Below are positions 25,464 to 34,905 of a stretch of DNA of 64,000 bases, piece by piece. Numbering within the stretch: the first letter of the stretch is position 1; each line of letters opens with the position of its first letter. The stretch is from Blautia wexlerae DSM 19850. GTDB taxonomy: Bacteria > Bacillota > Clostridia > Lachnospirales > Lachnospiraceae. The stretch covers positions 2,614,501 through 2,678,500 of the forward strand of contig NZ_CP102267.1 of the NCBI RefSeq assembly GCF_025148125.1, in the 5' to 3' direction. The position numbers were made by a program, and so were the translations under genes. Under the pieces are notes generated by a model. That model ran no database searches. It was not told the DNA's origin and was given only the letters and a program-made list of their open reading frames with translations.

Positions 25464-25510
25464 GCGGCAGTTTGAAAACTGACCGCCGTTTTTTATGCCC
25501 TTTTACGGGC
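25464..25510 (+). other. tandem hairpin leader before the VirB2-like gene (copy 3 of three)
   Basis: GCGGCAGTTT pairs with AACTGACCGC, then TTTTTT (25489-25494), then ATGCCC ... GGGC (25495-25510). A further stem GCCGCATTTGCGGC follows right before the ribosome site, and CCGCGC ... GCGCGG lies just upstream. The whole gap 25342-25539 is non-coding and rich in stems. Confidence 0.65.
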
Positions 25511-25539
25511 AAGCCGCATTTGCGGCAGAAAGGAGTTTT

Positions 25540-25755
25540 ATGGAATTTTTCAACAGCGCAATCGGCGTATTACAGACTTTGGTTATCGCTCTTGGAGCAG
25601 GACTTGGCATTTGGGGCGTTATCAATCTCTTGGAGGGCTACGGAAATGATAATCCGGGCGCAAAATCACAGGGCATTAAGCAGCTCATGGCGGGCGGCGG
25701 CGTTGCCCTTATCGGCACTATCCTTGTACCTCTGCTTTCCGGCTTGTTCGGTTAA
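25540..25755 (+). CDS. VirB2-like pilin (Maff2 family)
   Basis: 71 residues with two hydrophobic segments (IGVLQTLVIALGAGLGIWGV and GGGVALIGTILVPLLSGLFG), the shape of a small VirB2-type channel subunit; GDNPGAKSQGIKQLM-like sequence lies between them. AAAGGAG precedes the ATG. It starts the secretion cluster after a structured leader. Maff2 naming is from recollection of annotation in related elements. Confidence 0.8.
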   Translation: MEFFNSAIGVLQTLVIALGAGLGIWGVINLLEGYGNDNPGAKSQGIKQLMAGGGVALIGTILVPLLSGLFG

Positions 25756-25771
25756 GCGCGGGTAGCTGCCT

Positions 25772-26641
25772 ATGCAGAGCATACTTGACGCGATTAACGA
25801 ATGGATAAAGGAAATCCTTATCGGAGCGATAAACGGTAATCTGTCAACTATGTTCGGGGACGTAAACGAAAAAGTCGGGACTATCGCAAACGAGGTAGGA
25901 CAGACCCCGCAGGGTTGGAACGCAAATATTTTCAGCATGATACAGACCCTTTCTGAAAATGTAATCGTTCCGATTGCGGGGCTTGTCATTACCTATGTCC
26001 TATGCTACGAGCTAATCAGCATGGTAACGGAAAAGAACAATATGCACGACATAGAAACATTCATGTTCTTTAAGTGGATATTCAAAGCCTTTGTCGCGGT
26101 GTTTATCGTAACCAACACGTTCAACATCACAATGGCGGTCTTTGATATGGCGCAGCATATCGTTTCCGGCGCAGCGGGGGTTATCGGCGGCGATACGAAT
26201 ATCGACGTTGCCGAAGCCCTTGCCACCATGCAGGAGGGGCTTGAAGATATGGAAATCCCCGAACTGCTCTTACTTGTGCTTGAAACAAGCCTTGTAAGCC
26301 TTTGCATGAAAATCATGTCCGTACTGATAACCGTTATCCTCTACGGCAGAATGATAGAGATTTACCTTTACTGTTCGGTATCGCCTATTCCATTTGCGAC
26401 CATGACCAACAGAGAATGGGGACAGATTGGAAACAACTACCTAAAAGGGCTGTTCGCTCTTGGTTTTCAAGGCTTCCTCATTATGATATGTGTCGGTATT
26501 TACGCCGTACTGGTAAACGATATGATAATCGCAGACAATCTGCACAGCGCGGTATTTTCCCTTGCCGCCTATACGGTTATCCTCTGTTTTTCCCTGTTCA
26601 AATCCGGCACACTGGCAAAATCCATATTCAACGCCCACTAA
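25772..26641 (+). CDS. VirB6/TrbL-like conjugal transfer membrane protein
   Basis: 289 residues with about five or six membrane segments (VIVPIAGLVITYVLCYELI, IFKAFVAVFIVTNTF, LLLVLETSLVSLCM, SVLITVILYGRMIEIYLY, GLFALGFQGFLIMICVGIY, FSLAAYTVILCFSLF). VirB6/TrbL proteins form the inner-membrane pore of type IV secretion systems. It starts 16 bases after the pilin gene and ends 21 bases before the PrgI gene. No soluble domain. Confidence 0.85.
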   Translation: MQSILDAINEWIKEILIGAINGNLSTMFGDVNEKVGTIANEVGQTPQGWNANIFSMIQTLSENVIVPIAGLVITYVLCYELISMVTEKNNMHDIETFMFFKWIFKAFVAVFIVTNTFNITMAVFDMAQHIVSGAAGVIGGDTNIDVAEALATMQEGLEDMEIPELLLLVLETSLVSLCMKIMSVLITVILYGRMIEIYLYCSVSPIPFATMTNREWGQIGNNYLKGLFALGFQGFLIMICVGIYAVLVNDMIIADNLHSAVFSLAAYTVILCFSLFKSGTLAKSIFNAH

Positions 26642-26662
26642 GGGCAGAAAGGAGGTATTTTC

Positions 26663-27067
26663 TTGGCGTATGTACCTGTACCCAAAGACCTTTCCAAAGT
26701 CAAAACAAAAGTCGCTTTCAATCTGACAAAGCGGCAAATCGTTTGTTTTGCGGCGGCTCTCTTAATCGGACTGCCGCTGTTTTTTTTGCTCAAAGGCAGC
26801 GCAGGGACAAACCTTGCGGCTATGGCGATGATTGTCGTCATGCTCCCCTGTTTCCTGCTTGCCATGTATGAAAAACATGGGCAGCCCCTTGAAGTGGTGG
26901 TAAGAAATGTCGTTCAGACAAAGTTTACCCGCCCAAAGGAGCGACCTTACAGAACCGAAAACCTATACGCTGTCTTGGAAAAGCAGCGAAAACTTGAAAA
27001 GGAGGTATCAGCGATTGTCAAAAGGACAAACAAAAAAGACGCGGGAAGCCGCAGGAAACAGGCGTAA
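26663..27067 (+). CDS. PrgI family (VirB3-like) conjugation protein
   Basis: 134 residues. YVPVPKDLSKVKTKVAFNLT then KRQIVCFAAALLIGLPLFFL and MAMIVVMLPCFLLAMYEKHG show the two-helix PrgI pattern. The start is TTG at 26663, with GGAGG eight bases upstream. It overlaps the VirB4 gene by 53 bases in another frame, as is usual in this family of elements, where PrgI partners the VirB4 ATPase. Confidence 0.88.
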   Translation: MAYVPVPKDLSKVKTKVAFNLTKRQIVCFAAALLIGLPLFFLLKGSAGTNLAAMAMIVVMLPCFLLAMYEKHGQPLEVVVRNVVQTKFTRPKERPYRTENLYAVLEKQRKLEKEVSAIVKRTNKKDAGSRRKQA

Positions 27068-29444
27068 GCTGACCCGCGCCGAAAAGAAACAGATTGCCGA
27101 AGCTATCCGAAAGGCAAAGGGGGACGGCAAAGCCCGCACCGCACAGCAGACCATTCCTTACCTTGCCATGTACCCGGACGGTATCTGCAAGGTTACGGAA
27201 AAGAGATATTCAAAGTGCGTCGTGTTCGAGGACATCAATTATCAGCTTGCACAGGCAGACGATAAGACCGCCATTTTTGAAAACTGGTGCGATTTCCTCA
27301 ACTACTTTGACGCGAGCGTGAGCGTGCAGCTTTCTTTCATCAATCAAGGGACGCAGCGGGAACAGGCAGAAAAAGCTATCACTATCCCGGCACAGGAGGA
27401 CGCTTTTAACTCTATCCGCACCGAGTATTCGGATATGCTGAAAAATCAGCTTAGTAAAGGCAACAACGGGCTTGTGAAGCACAAATACATTACCTTTACC
27501 GTTGAAGCCGATAACAAGGCGGCTGCAAAATCAAGACTTTCCCGTATCGAAACCGACGTGTTTAACAATTTCAAGGTGCTTGGCGTAACCGCCCGCCCCT
27601 TATCCGGCTATGAACGCTTAAAGGTGCTGCATGGGGTATTCCACCCGGAGGGCGAGCCGTTCTCCTTTTCCTTTGACTGGCTTACCCCGTCGGGGCTGTC
27701 TACAAAGGATTTTATCGCCCCGTCCTCTTTCCGTTTTGGCGAGGGCAGATATTTCCGCATGGGGAAGAAAATCGGCGCGGCGAGCTTCCTTGAAATCCTT
27801 GCGCCGGAGCTTAACGACCGTATCTTAGCGGATATGTTGGACTTGGAAACAGGCGTTATTGTCAATCTCCACATTAAAAGTATCGACCAGTCGGAAGCAA
27901 TCAAGACCATTAAGCGCAAAATCACTGACCTTGACAAGATGAAGATTGAGGAACAGAAAAAAGCGGTTAGAAGCGGTTACGATATGGATATAATTCCGTC
28001 CGACCTTGCCACCTTTGGAAATGAAGCAAAGAACCTGTTGCAGGATTTACAGAGCCGCAACGAGCGAATGTTTCTTCTCACGTTCCTTGTGGTAAACATG
28101 GCAGACACGAAGCGGAAACTGGAAAATGACATTTTCGCGGCGGCGGGCATTGCACAGAAATACAACTGCGCCCTGACCCGTCTTGACTATCAGCAGGAAG
28201 CGGGGCTGATGTCCTCTATCCCTTTGGGGGAGAACCTTATCCCGATACAACGGGGACTTACCACATCAAGCACCGCTATTTTTATCCCGTTCATCACGCA
28301 GGAGCTATTTCAGACCGGGTCTGCCCTGTATTATGGGCTGAACGCTTTAAGCAACAACATGATACTCTGCGACCGCAAGCAGCTTAAAAACCCGAATGGG
28401 CTTATCTTGGGAACACCGGGCAGCGGAAAATCCTTTGCGGCAAAGCGGGAAATCACAAACGCCTTTCTCATTACTGACGATGATATTTTTATCTGCGACC
28501 CGGAAGCCGAGTATTTTGCCCTTGTCAAGCGGCTTGGCGGGCAAGTGATACGCTTATCCCCGACCGGGAAAGGCATGGACGGCAAGCCCCAGTATGTGAA
28601 CCCTATGGATATGAACCTTAATTACAGCGAGGACGACAGCCCCCTTGCACTGAAAAGTGATTTTATCCTGTCCCTCTGCGAGCTTGTCATTGGCGGCAAG
28701 GAGGGCTTGCAGCCCGTTGATAAGACCGTCATCGACCGCGCCGTAAGGAATGTGTACCGGGACTACCTTGCTGACCCCGACCCGGCAAAAATGCCTATCT
28801 TGGGCGACCTTTACGACGAGCTGTTAAAACAGCCGGAGCCGGAAGCTGCCCGCATTGCAGCGGCATTGGAGCTGTATGTTTCCGGCAGTCTTAACGTATT
28901 CAACCACAGAACGAATGTGGAGCTTTCTAACCGCCTTGTCTGCTTTGACATTAAGCAGCTTGGGAAGCAGCTCAAAAAGTTAGGTATGCTCATTGTGCAA
29001 GACCAGATATGGAACCGCGTTACCATTAACCGGGCAGAAAAGAAATCTACCCGCTACTATATGGACGAATTTCACTTGCTCTTAAAAGAGGAACAGACCG
29101 CCGCTTACAGTGTGGAGATTTGGAAGCGTTTTAGAAAATGGGGAGGCATACCCACAGCTATCACGCAGAACATTAAGGACTTGCTTGCTTCCCGCGAGGT
29201 GGAAAATATCTTTGAAAACTCTGATTTTGTCCTCATGCTCAATCAGGCACAGGGCGACCGGGCTATCCTTGCAAAGCAGTTAAATATCAGCCCACAGCAG
29301 ATGAAGTATGTAACCCACACCGAAGCAGGCGAGGGACTTATCTTTTATGGGAATGTGGTGCTTCCCTTTGTAGACCATTTCCCGAAAGATACCGAGCTTT
29401 ACCGCATTATGACGACGAAGCCGGAGGAAGTGAGCAGCCTATGA
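27015..29444 (+). CDS. VirB4-type type IV secretion ATPase
   Basis: 809 residues, powers channel assembly and transfer. Walker A LGTPGSGKSFAAKRE lies at about residue 465 and Walker B RYYMDEFHLLLKEE at about 680; FKKWGGIPTAITQNI-like and GDRAILAKQL motifs follow. The start is TTG at 27015 with AAAGGAGG upstream; the frame stays open further back inside the PrgI gene, but no ribosome site supports that. The gene ends with an ATGA overlap into the CHAP protein gene. Confidence 0.93.
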   Translation: MSKGQTKKTREAAGNRRKLTRAEKKQIAEAIRKAKGDGKARTAQQTIPYLAMYPDGICKVTEKRYSKCVVFEDINYQLAQADDKTAIFENWCDFLNYFDASVSVQLSFINQGTQREQAEKAITIPAQEDAFNSIRTEYSDMLKNQLSKGNNGLVKHKYITFTVEADNKAAAKSRLSRIETDVFNNFKVLGVTARPLSGYERLKVLHGVFHPEGEPFSFSFDWLTPSGLSTKDFIAPSSFRFGEGRYFRMGKKIGAASFLEILAPELNDRILADMLDLETGVIVNLHIKSIDQSEAIKTIKRKITDLDKMKIEEQKKAVRSGYDMDIIPSDLATFGNEAKNLLQDLQSRNERMFLLTFLVVNMADTKRKLENDIFAAAGIAQKYNCALTRLDYQQEAGLMSSIPLGENLIPIQRGLTTSSTAIFIPFITQELFQTGSALYYGLNALSNNMILCDRKQLKNPNGLILGTPGSGKSFAAKREITNAFLITDDDIFICDPEAEYFALVKRLGGQVIRLSPTGKGMDGKPQYVNPMDMNLNYSEDDSPLALKSDFILSLCELVIGGKEGLQPVDKTVIDRAVRNVYRDYLADPDPAKMPILGDLYDELLKQPEPEAARIAAALELYVSGSLNVFNHRTNVELSNRLVCFDIKQLGKQLKKLGMLIVQDQIWNRVTINRAEKKSTRYYMDEFHLLLKEEQTAAYSVEIWKRFRKWGGIPTAITQNIKDLLASREVENIFENSDFVLMLNQAQGDRAILAKQLNISPQQMKYVTHTEAGEGLIFYGNVVLPFVDHFPKDTELYRIMTTKPEEVSSL

Positions 29445-31384
29445 AACAGTTAAAACCACGCGATAAAATCACGCAGAAAATGACCCGCGACGGTGCGGTG
29501 GAAATCAATGAAACACAGCAGACTGCCGAGCGTATCAGCAGCCGGGAAGCAGACAGCGACTTTTCACAGCCGGACACCGCTACCGCAGAGCGTGTCATGG
29601 AACACCTTGACGCAGCCCATACCCGAAAGGCAAGCAAAAAGGCAGTCAAGAAAGCACAGGAAGCGGCTGTTTTGCGTACTTCCACTTCACGCTTGCAGTT
29701 TACCGACGAGGAACGGGAAACGCCAAAACTGCAACCCTACATCAAAAAATCGGAAAAAGCAGCCGACAAACTGGACGCAGCAAAGGCAGCTCTCCCGAAG
29801 CAGAAGAAACTTGTAAAAGAGCGCACCTTTGAGGAAACCACCGGAAAGGCAAAGACCCGTTTACGCTTTGAAGAACAGGAAAAGCCGATACCCGGCGGCA
29901 AAGCCCACAGTAACCCGTTATCCCACCCCGCGCAGGAAGCGGGTATTTTTGTTCACAACAAAATCCATAGCGTCGAGAAAGATAATTCCGGTGTGGAGGG
30001 CGCGCACAAATCGGAGAAACTTGCCGAGCGCGGCGCAAGGTACGGGACAAGAAAATTAAAACAGGGCTACCGCAGCCATAAGCTGAAACCCTACCGGGAA
30101 GCGGCAAAGGCAGAACAGGCAGCGTTTAAGGCAAACGTCAATTTTCAGTATCACAAAGCCTTGCAGGAGAACCCGCAGCTTACAAGCAATCCCTTTTCCC
30201 GGTTCATGCAGAAACAGAAAATCAAACGCCAGTATGCAAAAACCGTAAAGAAAAGCGGCGCAGCCACCGCCAAAGCTGCCGCCGGAGCGTCCCAAACAGC
30301 AGCAAAGAAAGCGGCTGCCTTTGCAGGACGACACCCGGCAGGCGTGATAATCGCTATCGCCGCGCTGCTTCTGTTCATCATGGTATCCGTAGGGCTTTCC
30401 TCTTGTGGGGCAATGTTTTCCGGCAGCATGAACAGCGTGTTAGGGACTTCCTACACGTCCGAGGACAGCGACCTTGTGGCAACGGAACAGAGCTATGCTG
30501 CAATGGAAAATGAGCTGCAACAGGAAATTGACAATATCGAAAGCACCCACAGCGGCTATGATGAATACCGCTATGACCTTGATACTATCGGGCATAACCC
30601 CCACGAATTAGCGTCGTACTTGACTGCCCTTTTGCAGAGTTACACCCCGCAGAGCGCACAGGCAGAGCTAAAACGGCTGTTCGGCTTACAGTACACCTTG
30701 ACGCTGACGGAAGAAATCGAGATACGCACCACCACCGACGAGGAGGGCAACGAGGAAGAATACGAATACCGTATCTTAAATGTGAAACTGACAAACAAGC
30801 CGATTGCTTCCCTTGCGGAAGAACTGCTGAACCCACAGCAGTTTGAAATGTTCAAGGTGTACTTACAGACACAGGGCAACAAACCGTTGATTTTTGGCGG
30901 CGGCTCTCCCGACGGAAGCCCGTCCGAGGATTTAAGCGGCGTGGAGTTTGTAAACGGCACACGTCCCGGAAACCCGGAGCTTATGGAGCTTGCAAAACAG
31001 CAGGTCGGAAACGTGGGCGGCTACCCTTACTGGTCTTGGTACGGATTTAACAGCCGCGTGGAATGGTGCGCCTGCTTTGTGTCATGGTGCTACAATCAAG
31101 CCGGAAAAAGCGAACCCCGCTTTGCGGGCTGCGAATGGCAGGGCGTTCCTTGGTTCCAGTCAAGGGGACAATGGGGCGCACGCGGCTATGAGAATATCGC
31201 ACCGGGCGACGCTATCTTTTTCGACTGGGATTTAGACGGCGTTGCCGACCATGTGGGGCTTGTGCTTGGCAGGGACGGAAGCCACGTCTATACCGTTGAG
31301 GGCAATTCCGGCGACGCCTGCAAGATTAAAAGCTATGACCTCAACTATCAATGTATCAAAGGCTACGGGCTGATGAACTGGTAA
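29441..31384 (+). CDS. membrane-anchored CHAP-domain cell-wall hydrolase of the conjugation machine
   Basis: 647 residues. The first 300 are basic and cytoplasmic; one helix follows (GVIIAIAALLLFIMVSVGLS, about residues 302-321). The extracellular C-terminus is a CHAP domain with the catalytic cysteine in VEWCACFVSWCYNQAG and histidine in GVADHVGLVLGRDG. Such proteins open peptidoglycan for the conjugation channel (Tn916 Orf14 has an analogous role). Coupled to VirB4 by ATGA. A middle extracellular region (about 330-500) has no named domain but is conserved in shape in Tn1549-like elements, as far as I recall. Confidence 0.88.
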   Translation: MKQLKPRDKITQKMTRDGAVEINETQQTAERISSREADSDFSQPDTATAERVMEHLDAAHTRKASKKAVKKAQEAAVLRTSTSRLQFTDEERETPKLQPYIKKSEKAADKLDAAKAALPKQKKLVKERTFEETTGKAKTRLRFEEQEKPIPGGKAHSNPLSHPAQEAGIFVHNKIHSVEKDNSGVEGAHKSEKLAERGARYGTRKLKQGYRSHKLKPYREAAKAEQAAFKANVNFQYHKALQENPQLTSNPFSRFMQKQKIKRQYAKTVKKSGAATAKAAAGASQTAAKKAAAFAGRHPAGVIIAIAALLLFIMVSVGLSSCGAMFSGSMNSVLGTSYTSEDSDLVATEQSYAAMENELQQEIDNIESTHSGYDEYRYDLDTIGHNPHELASYLTALLQSYTPQSAQAELKRLFGLQYTLTLTEEIEIRTTTDEEGNEEEYEYRILNVKLTNKPIASLAEELLNPQQFEMFKVYLQTQGNKPLIFGGGSPDGSPSEDLSGVEFVNGTRPGNPELMELAKQQVGNVGGYPYWSWYGFNSRVEWCACFVSWCYNQAGKSEPRFAGCEWQGVPWFQSRGQWGARGYENIAPGDAIFFDWDLDGVADHVGLVLGRDGSHVYTVEGNSGDACKIKSYDLNYQCIKGYGLMNW

Positions 31385-31415
31385 GCAGCCCCGAAAAGAA
31401 AGGAGAATTTATTTT

Positions 31416-31685
31416 ATGGCAAACAACAAAATCGACCGTATCAATAAGGAAATCGCAAAGACCCGCGAGAAAATCACAGAGTATCAGAACAAGTTAAAAG
31501 GACTGGAAGCGCAGAAAACCGAAGCGGAAAACCTTGAAATCGTGCAGCTTGTACGCGCTATGCGACTTACCCCGCAGGAATTAAATGCTATGCTGTCCGG
31601 CGGCGGTATTCCCGGCATGAACGCCGCACCCGCTACCGAAGCGGCAGACTACGAAGAACAGGAGGACAATGCAGATGAAAAATAA
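31416..31685 (+). CDS. DUF4315 family protein
   Basis: 89 residues. KIDRINKEIAKTREKITEYQ is coiled coil, then VQLVRAMRLTPQELNAMLSG; the acidic tail is disordered. DUF4315 proteins sit at this position in Tn1549-like elements; function unknown. AAAGGAG precedes the ATG. The end overlaps the start of the DUF4366 gene. Confidence 0.85.
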   Translation: MANNKIDRINKEIAKTREKITEYQNKLKGLEAQKTEAENLEIVQLVRAMRLTPQELNAMLSGGGIPGMNAAPATEAADYEEQEDNADEK

Positions 31686-32400
31686 ACTCAAACAGACCAT
31701 GACTGCCCTTTGTGCCGCCCTTATCCTTATGGGCGGTTTTTCTGTCCCTGCCTATGCACAGGGAACAGCCGCAGAGCCACCCACAGAGGACGCGACCAAC
31801 GACAGCAATGTAGTGGTGGAAGAACCGGAAACGCCGCCCCTTACCCCAAAGGGCAACGCAACACTGGTGGACGATTTCGGCGGCAATAAGCAGCTTATCA
31901 CTGTTACCACCAAAGGCGGCAACTACTTTTATATCCTCATTGACCGGGCAACCGAGGGGGAACAGACCGTACATTTCCTTAATCAAGTGGACGAAGCCGA
32001 CCTTATGGCACTGACCGAAACCGGGGAAGCCACGAAAAAGCCGGAAGTCTGCAACTGTACGGAAAAATGCGAAGTCGGAAAGGTAAATACGTCCTGCCCG
32101 GTATGTGCAACTACTCTGACAGGCTGCACAGGCAAGGAACCCACGCCAACACCCACCGAGCAGCCGGAAGAACCCAAAGAAAAAGACGGCAATCCCGGCG
32201 CGGTGCTTGCCTTAGTCCTCTTTGTGCTGCTTGGTGGCGGCGCGGCGTTCTACTACTTTAAGTTTGTAAAACCGAAGCATAACGTGAAAGGAAGCACCGA
32301 CCTTGAAGATTTTGACTTTGAGGATTACGACGAGGACGAGCCGGAAGCAGATACCGGGGAAGTTTCCAAAGAGGAAGAAACGGAGGACGAGGAAGTATGA
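31675..32400 (+). CDS. DUF4366 family exported membrane protein
   Basis: 241 residues. Signal peptide (LKQTMTALCAALILMGGFSV then PAYAQG), extracellular domain (ATLVDDFGGNKQLITVTTKG and GNYFYILIDRA), four cysteines in CNCTEKCEVGKVNTSCPVC, then a C-terminal helix AVLALVLFVLLGGGAAFYYF and an acidic cytoplasmic tail. The ATG at 31675 gives ideal spacing to GGAGG; one six bases earlier is too close. It is probably a surface part of the mating machinery. Ends with ATGA overlap into the next gene. Confidence 0.85.
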   Translation: MKNKLKQTMTALCAALILMGGFSVPAYAQGTAAEPPTEDATNDSNVVVEEPETPPLTPKGNATLVDDFGGNKQLITVTTKGGNYFYILIDRATEGEQTVHFLNQVDEADLMALTETGEATKKPEVCNCTEKCEVGKVNTSCPVCATTLTGCTGKEPTPTPTEQPEEPKEKDGNPGAVLALVLFVLLGGGAAFYYFKFVKPKHNVKGSTDLEDFDFEDYDEDEPEADTGEVSKEEETEDEEV

Positions 32401-32582
32401 CCCTGTTTACCGACAATCCCTTTGAAAAGATGATGATACAGAAGCCGGACTATGGCAAACGGGAAAAATCCCCGCCGGAGATTTCTTCCCCACGCTGCGC
32501 GGGCTGCCCTTACAAGGGGCAGTCCCCTTGTGTGGGGTACTGTATGAGAAAACTGGAAAACAAACGACAGACCGAACGATAA
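32397..32582 (+). CDS. small cysteine-rich protein, function unknown
   Basis: 61 residues with CAGCPYKGQSPCVGYCM, four cysteines that could bind a metal. Coupled by ATGA to DUF4366 and followed 16 bases later by topoisomerase III. No family recognised with certainty. Confidence 0.65.
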   Translation: MTLFTDNPFEKMMIQKPDYGKREKSPPEISSPRCAGCPYKGQSPCVGYCMRKLENKRQTER

Positions 32583-32597
32583 AAGGAGGAATTATCA

Positions 32598-34688
32598 TTG
32601 ATTTTAGTTATCGCAGAAAAGCCCAGTGTGGCACAGACAATCGCTGCCGTACTTGGGGCAAAGGAAAAGAAAGACGGATTTCTCATAGGAAGCGGCTATA
32701 TCGTTTCTTGGTGCGTGGGACATTTGGTAGGGCTTTCCGAAGCTGCCGCCTACGGGGAGCAGTATAAAAAGTGGAGCTATGACAGCTTACCGATTTTGCC
32801 GCAGGAATGGAAGTACACCGTTGCTTCTGACAAGGAAAAGCAATTCAAGACCTTAAAGGAACTTATGCACCGGGCAGACGTTTCCGAAGTCGTCAATGCC
32901 TGCGACGCGGGGCGCGAGGGAGAACTCATTTTCCGTTTTGTCTACGAAGTTGCCGGGTGCAGGAAGCCCACGCGCCGCTTGTGGATTTCCTCAATGGAAG
33001 AAGCTGCTATCAAAGAGGGCTTTTCTCATCTGAAGAACGGCGAAGCATACGACGCGCTCTTTGCTTCCGCATTATGCAGGGCAAAGGCTGACTGGCTAAT
33101 CGGTATCAACGCCACCCGTCTTTTTTCTGTCCTTTACAACCATACCTTGAATGTGGGACGCGTACAGACCCCGACCTTAAAAATGCTTGTTGACCGGGAC
33201 GCGGCGATTACCACGTTCAAGAAAGAAAAATACTATCATGTGCGCCTGTCCTTATCCGGCGCGGAAGCTGCAAGCGAAAAACTGTCTGACCGTTCCGAAG
33301 CTGACAGGCTGAAAGCTGCTTGTGAAGCGTCAAAAGCAGTCTGTACTTCCCTTGTGAAAGAGAAAAAGACCGCAGCCCCGCCGAAGCTCTTTGACCTTAC
33401 TTCTTTGCAGAGGGAAGCAAACCGCCTGTTCGGATATACCGCAAAGCAGACCCTTGACCTTGCACAAGCCCTGTATGAAAAGCGTTTGCTTACTTATCCG
33501 AGAACCGACAGCGCATTTCTGACCGACGACATGGGCGACACAGCGGCGGGCATTATCAAGCTGCTTTGTGGGAAATTTTCTTTTATGGCGGGCATGGACT
33601 TTGCGCCGGAGCTTGCAAAAGTGCTGAACAGTAAAAAGGTATCAGACCACCATGCCATTATCCCGACTATGGAGCTTGCAAAGACCGACCTTGCCGCGCT
33701 GCCGGAAAGCGAAAGGAATATCCTTACCCTTGCCGGGGCGCGTCTGCTCATGGCGACCGCCGCAGTACATACCTTTGAAGCGGTTACGGCTACATTTGAA
33801 TGTGCCGGACAGTCCTTTACCGCAAAGGGAAAAACAGTGCTGTACGACGGTTGGAAAGAGATTGACCGCCGTTACCGGGCAGCCTTAAAGAACAAGCCCG
33901 AAACGGACGACGCAGACAGCGACACAGAAAAGACCCTGCCGCCATTTACCGAGGGACAGACCTTTGAAAATCCGGCGGCAACGGTAACGGAACATGACAC
34001 AACACCGCCAAAACCTCACAACGAAGCGTCGCTGCTCTCTGCTATGGAGCACGCCGGAAGCGAGGACACCGACCCGGACGCAGAACGCAAAGGGCTTGGA
34101 ACTCCCGCCACCCGCGCCGCCGTCATTGAAAAACTGGTAAAGGGCGGTTTTGTGGAGCGAAAAGGCAAGCAGCTACTTCCCACAAAGGACGGTATCAACC
34201 TTGTGTGCGTCCTGCCGGACACCTTGACAAGCCCGCAGCTTACCGCAGAATGGGAAAACAATCTGACACAGATTGCAAAAGGCAAGGCAGACCCCGCCGC
34301 ATTTATGGAGGGTATTGAGAATATGGCGCGGGAACTGGTAAAGACGTACCCGTTTCTTTCTGATGATAAAGCGCAGATGTTCAAGCCGGAACGGGAAGCG
34401 TTGGGAAGCTGCCCCCGCTGCGGTTCTCCTGTCTATGAGGGCAAGAAGAATTACTATTGCAGCAATAAGGAATGTATCTTTACCATGTGGAAAAATGACC
34501 GTTTCTTTGAAGAACGAAAAGTAACCTTTACCCCGAAGATTGCCGCCGCGCTCTTACAATCCGGCAAGGTAAATGTGAAAAAGCTCTATTCCCCAAAGAC
34601 TGGCAAGACCTACGACGGAACTATCGTATTGGCTGATACGGGCGGGAAATATGTCAACTACCGGGTGGAGCTTCCGAAGAAAAAATAA
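32598..34688 (+). CDS. topB: DNA topoisomerase III (type IA)
   Basis: 696 residues. The Toprim domain opens ILVIAEKPSVAQTIAAVLGA with acidic residues in NACDAGREGELIFRFV. The active-site tyrosine is Y300 in RLLTYPRTDSAFL. A C-terminal zinc finger is present (CPRCGSPVYEGKKNYYC). ICEs of this superfamily encode such enzymes, perhaps to resolve transfer or replication intermediates. The start is TTG at 32598 with AAAGGAGG upstream. The gene is complete. Confidence 0.95.
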   Translation: MILVIAEKPSVAQTIAAVLGAKEKKDGFLIGSGYIVSWCVGHLVGLSEAAAYGEQYKKWSYDSLPILPQEWKYTVASDKEKQFKTLKELMHRADVSEVVNACDAGREGELIFRFVYEVAGCRKPTRRLWISSMEEAAIKEGFSHLKNGEAYDALFASALCRAKADWLIGINATRLFSVLYNHTLNVGRVQTPTLKMLVDRDAAITTFKKEKYYHVRLSLSGAEAASEKLSDRSEADRLKAACEASKAVCTSLVKEKKTAAPPKLFDLTSLQREANRLFGYTAKQTLDLAQALYEKRLLTYPRTDSAFLTDDMGDTAAGIIKLLCGKFSFMAGMDFAPELAKVLNSKKVSDHHAIIPTMELAKTDLAALPESERNILTLAGARLLMATAAVHTFEAVTATFECAGQSFTAKGKTVLYDGWKEIDRRYRAALKNKPETDDADSDTEKTLPPFTEGQTFENPAATVTEHDTTPPKPHNEASLLSAMEHAGSEDTDPDAERKGLGTPATRAAVIEKLVKGGFVERKGKQLLPTKDGINLVCVLPDTLTSPQLTAEWENNLTQIAKGKADPAAFMEGIENMARELVKTYPFLSDDKAQMFKPEREALGSCPRCGSPVYEGKKNYYCSNKECIFTMWKNDRFFEERKVTFTPKIAAALLQSGKVNVKKLYSPKTGKTYDGTIVLADTGGKYVNYRVELPKKK

Positions 34689-34693
34689 CTGAA

Positions 34694-34793
34694 TAGCAAG
34701 CATAGGAAAAGAGTACCCTTTTCCGTAAAATCCCTGCTTTCTCTACCGAGAACGGCGGGGATTTTTGCTTGTTGGGAAGTTTCCCAAACCCTC
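34694..34793 (+). repeat. 100-nt oriT-like repeat, copy 1
   Basis: Block 1 (34694-34727, 34 bases) includes GGAAAAG / CTTTTCC; after 37 bases, block 2 (34765-34793) includes TTGGGAAGTTTCCCAAAC. The same two blocks at the same 37-base spacing occur in inverted orientation at 42773-42872, just upstream of mobC. Block 1 is identical in both; block 2 differs by one base. It lies between topB and the large anti-restriction gene. Confidence 0.85.
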
Positions 34794-34905
34794 TGAAATC
34801 TTGAAAAAATATCTAAACTCTTTGGCAAAAACGCGGGCGCGGGGTACTGAATGATGAAACTGGAAAGCGCAGCGTCCGCGCTGCCTTTGGGAAAGGAGGT
34901 TACAC

